DNA of 5,253 nucleotides, from contig WRFW01000112.1 in the NCBI GenBank assembly GCA_009787435.1, positions 1 through 5,253 of the forward strand. The letters run 5' to 3'. The notes beneath the pieces are model-generated. The model was not told where the DNA came from. It made no database searches and worked only from the letters and a program-made list of their open reading frames with translations. The stretch is from Defluviitaleaceae bacterium. Its GTDB lineage: Bacteria; Bacillota; Clostridia; Lachnospirales; UBA5962. The translations under genes and the position numbers were made by a program. Position 1 is the stretch's first letter. The number at the start of each line of letters is the position of its first letter. Positions 3,395 through 5,253 of this stretch are shown in pieces.

Positions 3395-5253
3395 GTGTAC
3401 AAATTTAGAAACAAGAAAACGCAAATTACAGCAGCAGCAATGGCATTATTAATTTCAGCCGGTGCTGTGCCAAGCTATGCAATAGAGCAGGTTGGGGAAA
3501 GTTTTGTTCCTTATTCATCTGGAAGATTAGAAACAACTTCTGTTGGTTTAGAAATATTAAGTAGCGAAGTAATAGCAACTGGCACGGTAGGTACAGGAAC
3601 TGCCCTTTGGAGATTATATTCAGATGGAACAGTAATAGTTGGTGGAGGGACTATTCAAAGTGAAATTAGTGATTTAATTTCTATTAGCCCTTGGTCTGAA
3701 TACTCAGAAATTGTTACTAGAATTATTTTTTCAGAGCCGGTTTTTGGATATTTTTCTACAGTAAATTTATTTCAAAATTTAAATAGATTATTATATATAG
3801 AAAATTTTCATTATCTTGATACGACTAGAGTTGTTCATATGGCAGGTATGTTTCATGGTGCGAGTAGTTTAGCTAGTTTAGATTTGAGCAGTTTTGACAC
3901 AAGCAATGTTACAAATATGATTGGTATGTTTAGAGAGGCGAGTAGTTTAGTTAGTTTAGATTTGAGCAGTTTTGACACAAGCAATGTTACAAATATGGCA
4001 GGCATGTTTGAGGGTGCGAGTAGTTTAGTTAGTTTAGACTTAAGTAACTTTGATACAAGCAATGTTACAACTATGGAAGTTATGTTTGGTAGAACATTAA
4101 GTTTGGAAAGTTTGGACTTAAGTAGTTTTAACACGAGTAATGTTACAACTATGACAGGAATGTTTTATGGTGCGGGTAGTTTAGTTAGTTTAGATTTAAG
4201 CAGCTTTGATACAAGTAATGTTGAAAGTATGATTGCTATGTTTAGTGGCACAACCAGGTTATCTTATTTAGACTTAACAAGCTTTGATACAAGTAATGTT
4301 CGGGATATGAGCGCTATGTTTATACTTAGTGGTTTGAAAAGATTGGATATATCAAGTTTTGATACTAGATATACTAGAGTTAATAACTGGTGGGGTTTGA
4401 CTAATTCTATTTTTTTTGGAATGAACAACCTTAGAGAGTTGGTGTTAGGAGAAAAATTTGTATTTAGAGGCTCTGAGGGATTGCCTATGGTATCAAATAA
4501 TGAAGTTTATACAGGCGTTTGGCGAAATATTGGTGATGGAACTTTTTATAATCCTCTTGGTGAGTTTCTATTTACTTCAAATGAATTAATGCGTTATTAT
4601 GATGGTATCATAATGGCAGATACTTGGGTTTGGCAACCTCGTGAACACGTTGTAGAAGAGGAAGTAGAAGTAGATAAGGAAGAGGAAGTAGAAGCAGATA
4701 AGGAAGAGGAAGTAGAAGCAGATAAGGAAGAGGAAGTAGAAGTAGATAAGGAAGAGGAAGTAGAAGCAGATAAGGAAGAGGAAGTAGCAGAAGATAAAGA
4801 AGAGGAAAAAGAGGAAAAAGAGGAAGATGAATACGAAGTAATTACTCCTCAATCATCTAACTTACGAGTTCTAACAATAAACCCCCACAATAACTCAAAC
4901 CACTTTTTCGCTCGTTGGTTTGAAGAATGGGTAAACGGAAAAGGCGGCTCTAACCAAAGACTTTCTAAAAACATTAACCTAAACCCGCTAAACTCATACG
5001 GAGCCCCTAAAATAACATTTGAACAAGTAACAACATATGAACTTTCCCGTAACCCAAACCACAAAAAGTTTGTAGATATTGAAGAATTACTAAGAGACGA
5101 CCAAGGCAACTACCGTTTTGACATAATCGCCATAGGTTCATGGGACTTTGGCGGCATATTAAGACCGGGAAACGAACCGCACATAATTCAAGCCGTTAGC
5201 GACTTTATGGACGCAGGCGGTGCAGTAATCTTCGGGCACGACACCCTAACAGA
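3395..5253 (+). CDS. BspA/DUF285-repeat surface protein with acidic repeat linker and amidotransferase-like domain, 3' end outside window
   Basis: GTG 3395 is the only good start before the signal peptide: GGAGG is at 3381-3385 and an in-frame TAA lies at 3368. 619 codons are visible with no stop. Residues 1-29 are a signal peptide (basic start, hydrophobic 11-25, cleavage after PSYA). Residues about 50-140 match the BspA-type N-terminal domain (W-R-L-x-SDGTVIVGGG, PWSEY). Residues about 147-330 are BspA-like/DUF285 leucine-rich repeats with core LDLSSFDTSNVTNM-x-x-MF. Residues 421-468 are six copies of EEEVE(V/A)DK, followed by a Glu/Lys run. From residue 487 a new domain begins (LRVLTINP; FDIIAIGSWDFGG; AGGAVIFGHDT), resembling the ThuA/class I amidotransferase-like fold or DUF5057. 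BspA proteins bind host matrix or other cells, so adhesion is the likely role; the C-terminal function is unknown. Confidence 0.88.
   Translation, partial: MYKFRNKKTQITAAAMALLISAGAVPSYAIEQVGESFVPYSSGRLETTSVGLEILSSEVIATGTVGTGTALWRLYSDGTVIVGGGTIQSEISDLISISPWSEYSEIVTRIIFSEPVFGYFSTVNLFQNLNRLLYIENFHYLDTTRVVHMAGMFHGASSLASLDLSSFDTSNVTNMIGMFREASSLVSLDLSSFDTSNVTNMAGMFEGASSLVSLDLSNFDTSNVTTMEVMFGRTLSLESLDLSSFNTSNVTTMTGMFYGAGSLVSLDLSSFDTSNVESMIAMFSGTTRLSYLDLTSFDTSNVRDMSAMFILSGLKRLDISSFDTRYTRVNNWWGLTNSIFFGMNNLRELVLGEKFVFRGSEGLPMVSNNEVYTGVWRNIGDGTFYNPLGEFLFTSNELMRYYDGIIMADTWVWQPREHVVEEEVEVDKEEEVEADKEEEVEADKEEEVEVDKEEEVEADKEEEVAEDKEEEKEEKEEDEYEVITPQSSNLRVLTINPHNNSNHFFARWFEEWVNGKGGSNQRLSKNINLNPLNSYGAPKITFEQVTTYELSRNPNHKKFVDIEELLRDDQGNYRFDIIAIGSWDFGGILRPGNEPHIIQAVSDFMDAGGAVIFGHDTLT
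3830..4375 (+). repeat. 78-bp tandem repeats encoding the BspA-like repeats
   Basis: The Phe codon opening each FDTSNV-type motif lies at 3893, 3971, 4049, 4127, 4205, 4283 and 4358, so the period is 78 bp (26 residues) six times over, with a last unit of 75 bp. A degenerate unit (FHYLDTTRVVHM) precedes the first. The first two units are almost identical over roughly 60 bases, while later units diverge, which points to recent duplication at the 5' side of the array. Confidence 0.93.
4655..4798 (+). repeat. 24-bp tandem repeat, six copies, encoding an acidic linker
   Basis: Six in-frame units of 24 bp start at 4655, 4679, 4703, 4727, 4751 and 4775, with consensus GAAGAGGAAGTAGAAG followed by YAGATAAG. 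Units 1 and 4 encode Val at the variable position and units 2, 3 and 5 encode Ala; unit 6 is altered (VAEDK). A simpler GAGGAAAAA run follows to about 4830. Because the unit is a multiple of three, copy-number changes would alter linker length without shifting the frame. The product is a charged, extended or coiled spacer between the adhesin repeats and the C-terminal domain. Confidence 0.95.

Noticed and set aside
3853..4134. Minus-strand open frame with repeated KLLKSKLTKLLA
   Set aside because: It is the antisense shadow of the 78-bp adhesin repeats; its repetitiveness simply mirrors the real gene.
4586..4852. Minus-strand open frame of Phe/Leu/Tyr-rich repeats resembling a membrane protein
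   Set aside because: It is the antisense of the Glu/Lys repeat (GAA/GAG read backwards gives Phe/Leu), so its hydrophobicity is an artefact.
4849..5109. Minus-strand open frame of 86 codons
   Set aside because: It is antisense to the C-terminal domain, whose plus-strand translation is continuous and domain-like.

Overview
The window reads as chromosomal DNA of a low-GC Gram-positive bacterium, most likely a host-associated member of the Clostridia. The support is AT-rich codons, strong GGAGG ribosome binding sites, sigma-A promoters with 17-bp spacers and extended -10 elements, and Firmicutes-type secreted proteins (CotH-like, copper-amine-oxidase-N/stalk domain, BspA-like repeats). The species cannot be named from sequence alone.

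Layout. Positions 1-1038 (minus strand) hold the first 346 codons of a secreted CotH-family kinase-like protein; its 3' end lies outside the window. A 187-bp divergent intergenic region follows. It carries the cotH-like promoter, a tRNA promoter and two pairs of 11-bp direct repeats that look like a response-regulator site. On the plus strand come a tRNA-Leu(UAG) at 1226-1307, a weak terminator-like hairpin, a 37-codon small gene, and a 371-residue secreted protein with two OB-like repeats and a C-terminal stalk domain, which ends in a good terminator. Then come three tiny genes (about 45-49 codons each) in a tight, translationally coupled cluster, closed by a strong terminator at 3106-3136. 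A near-consensus promoter (3206-3234) and a roughly 150-nt leader that can fold into four hairpins precede a large surface protein that starts at GTG 3395 and runs off the window end. That protein has a signal peptide, a BspA-type N-terminal domain, seven 25-26-residue BspA/DUF285 repeats, an acidic 8-residue repeat linker, and a C-terminal amidotransferase-like fold.

How the parts fit. All three large proteins appear to be exported, so the region looks devoted to the cell surface or exterior. The four small genes resemble each other in two pairs and surround the stalk-domain gene, so they form a candidate small-protein family of unknown function. The most unusual points are an apparent ATG-to-ATC change at the start of the middle small gene, the use of the last Lys-Gly-Glu codons of one small gene as the ribosome binding site of the next, the likely dependence of a protein operon on a tRNA promoter, and a sharp change in codon use inside the surface-protein gene exactly after its acidic repeat.
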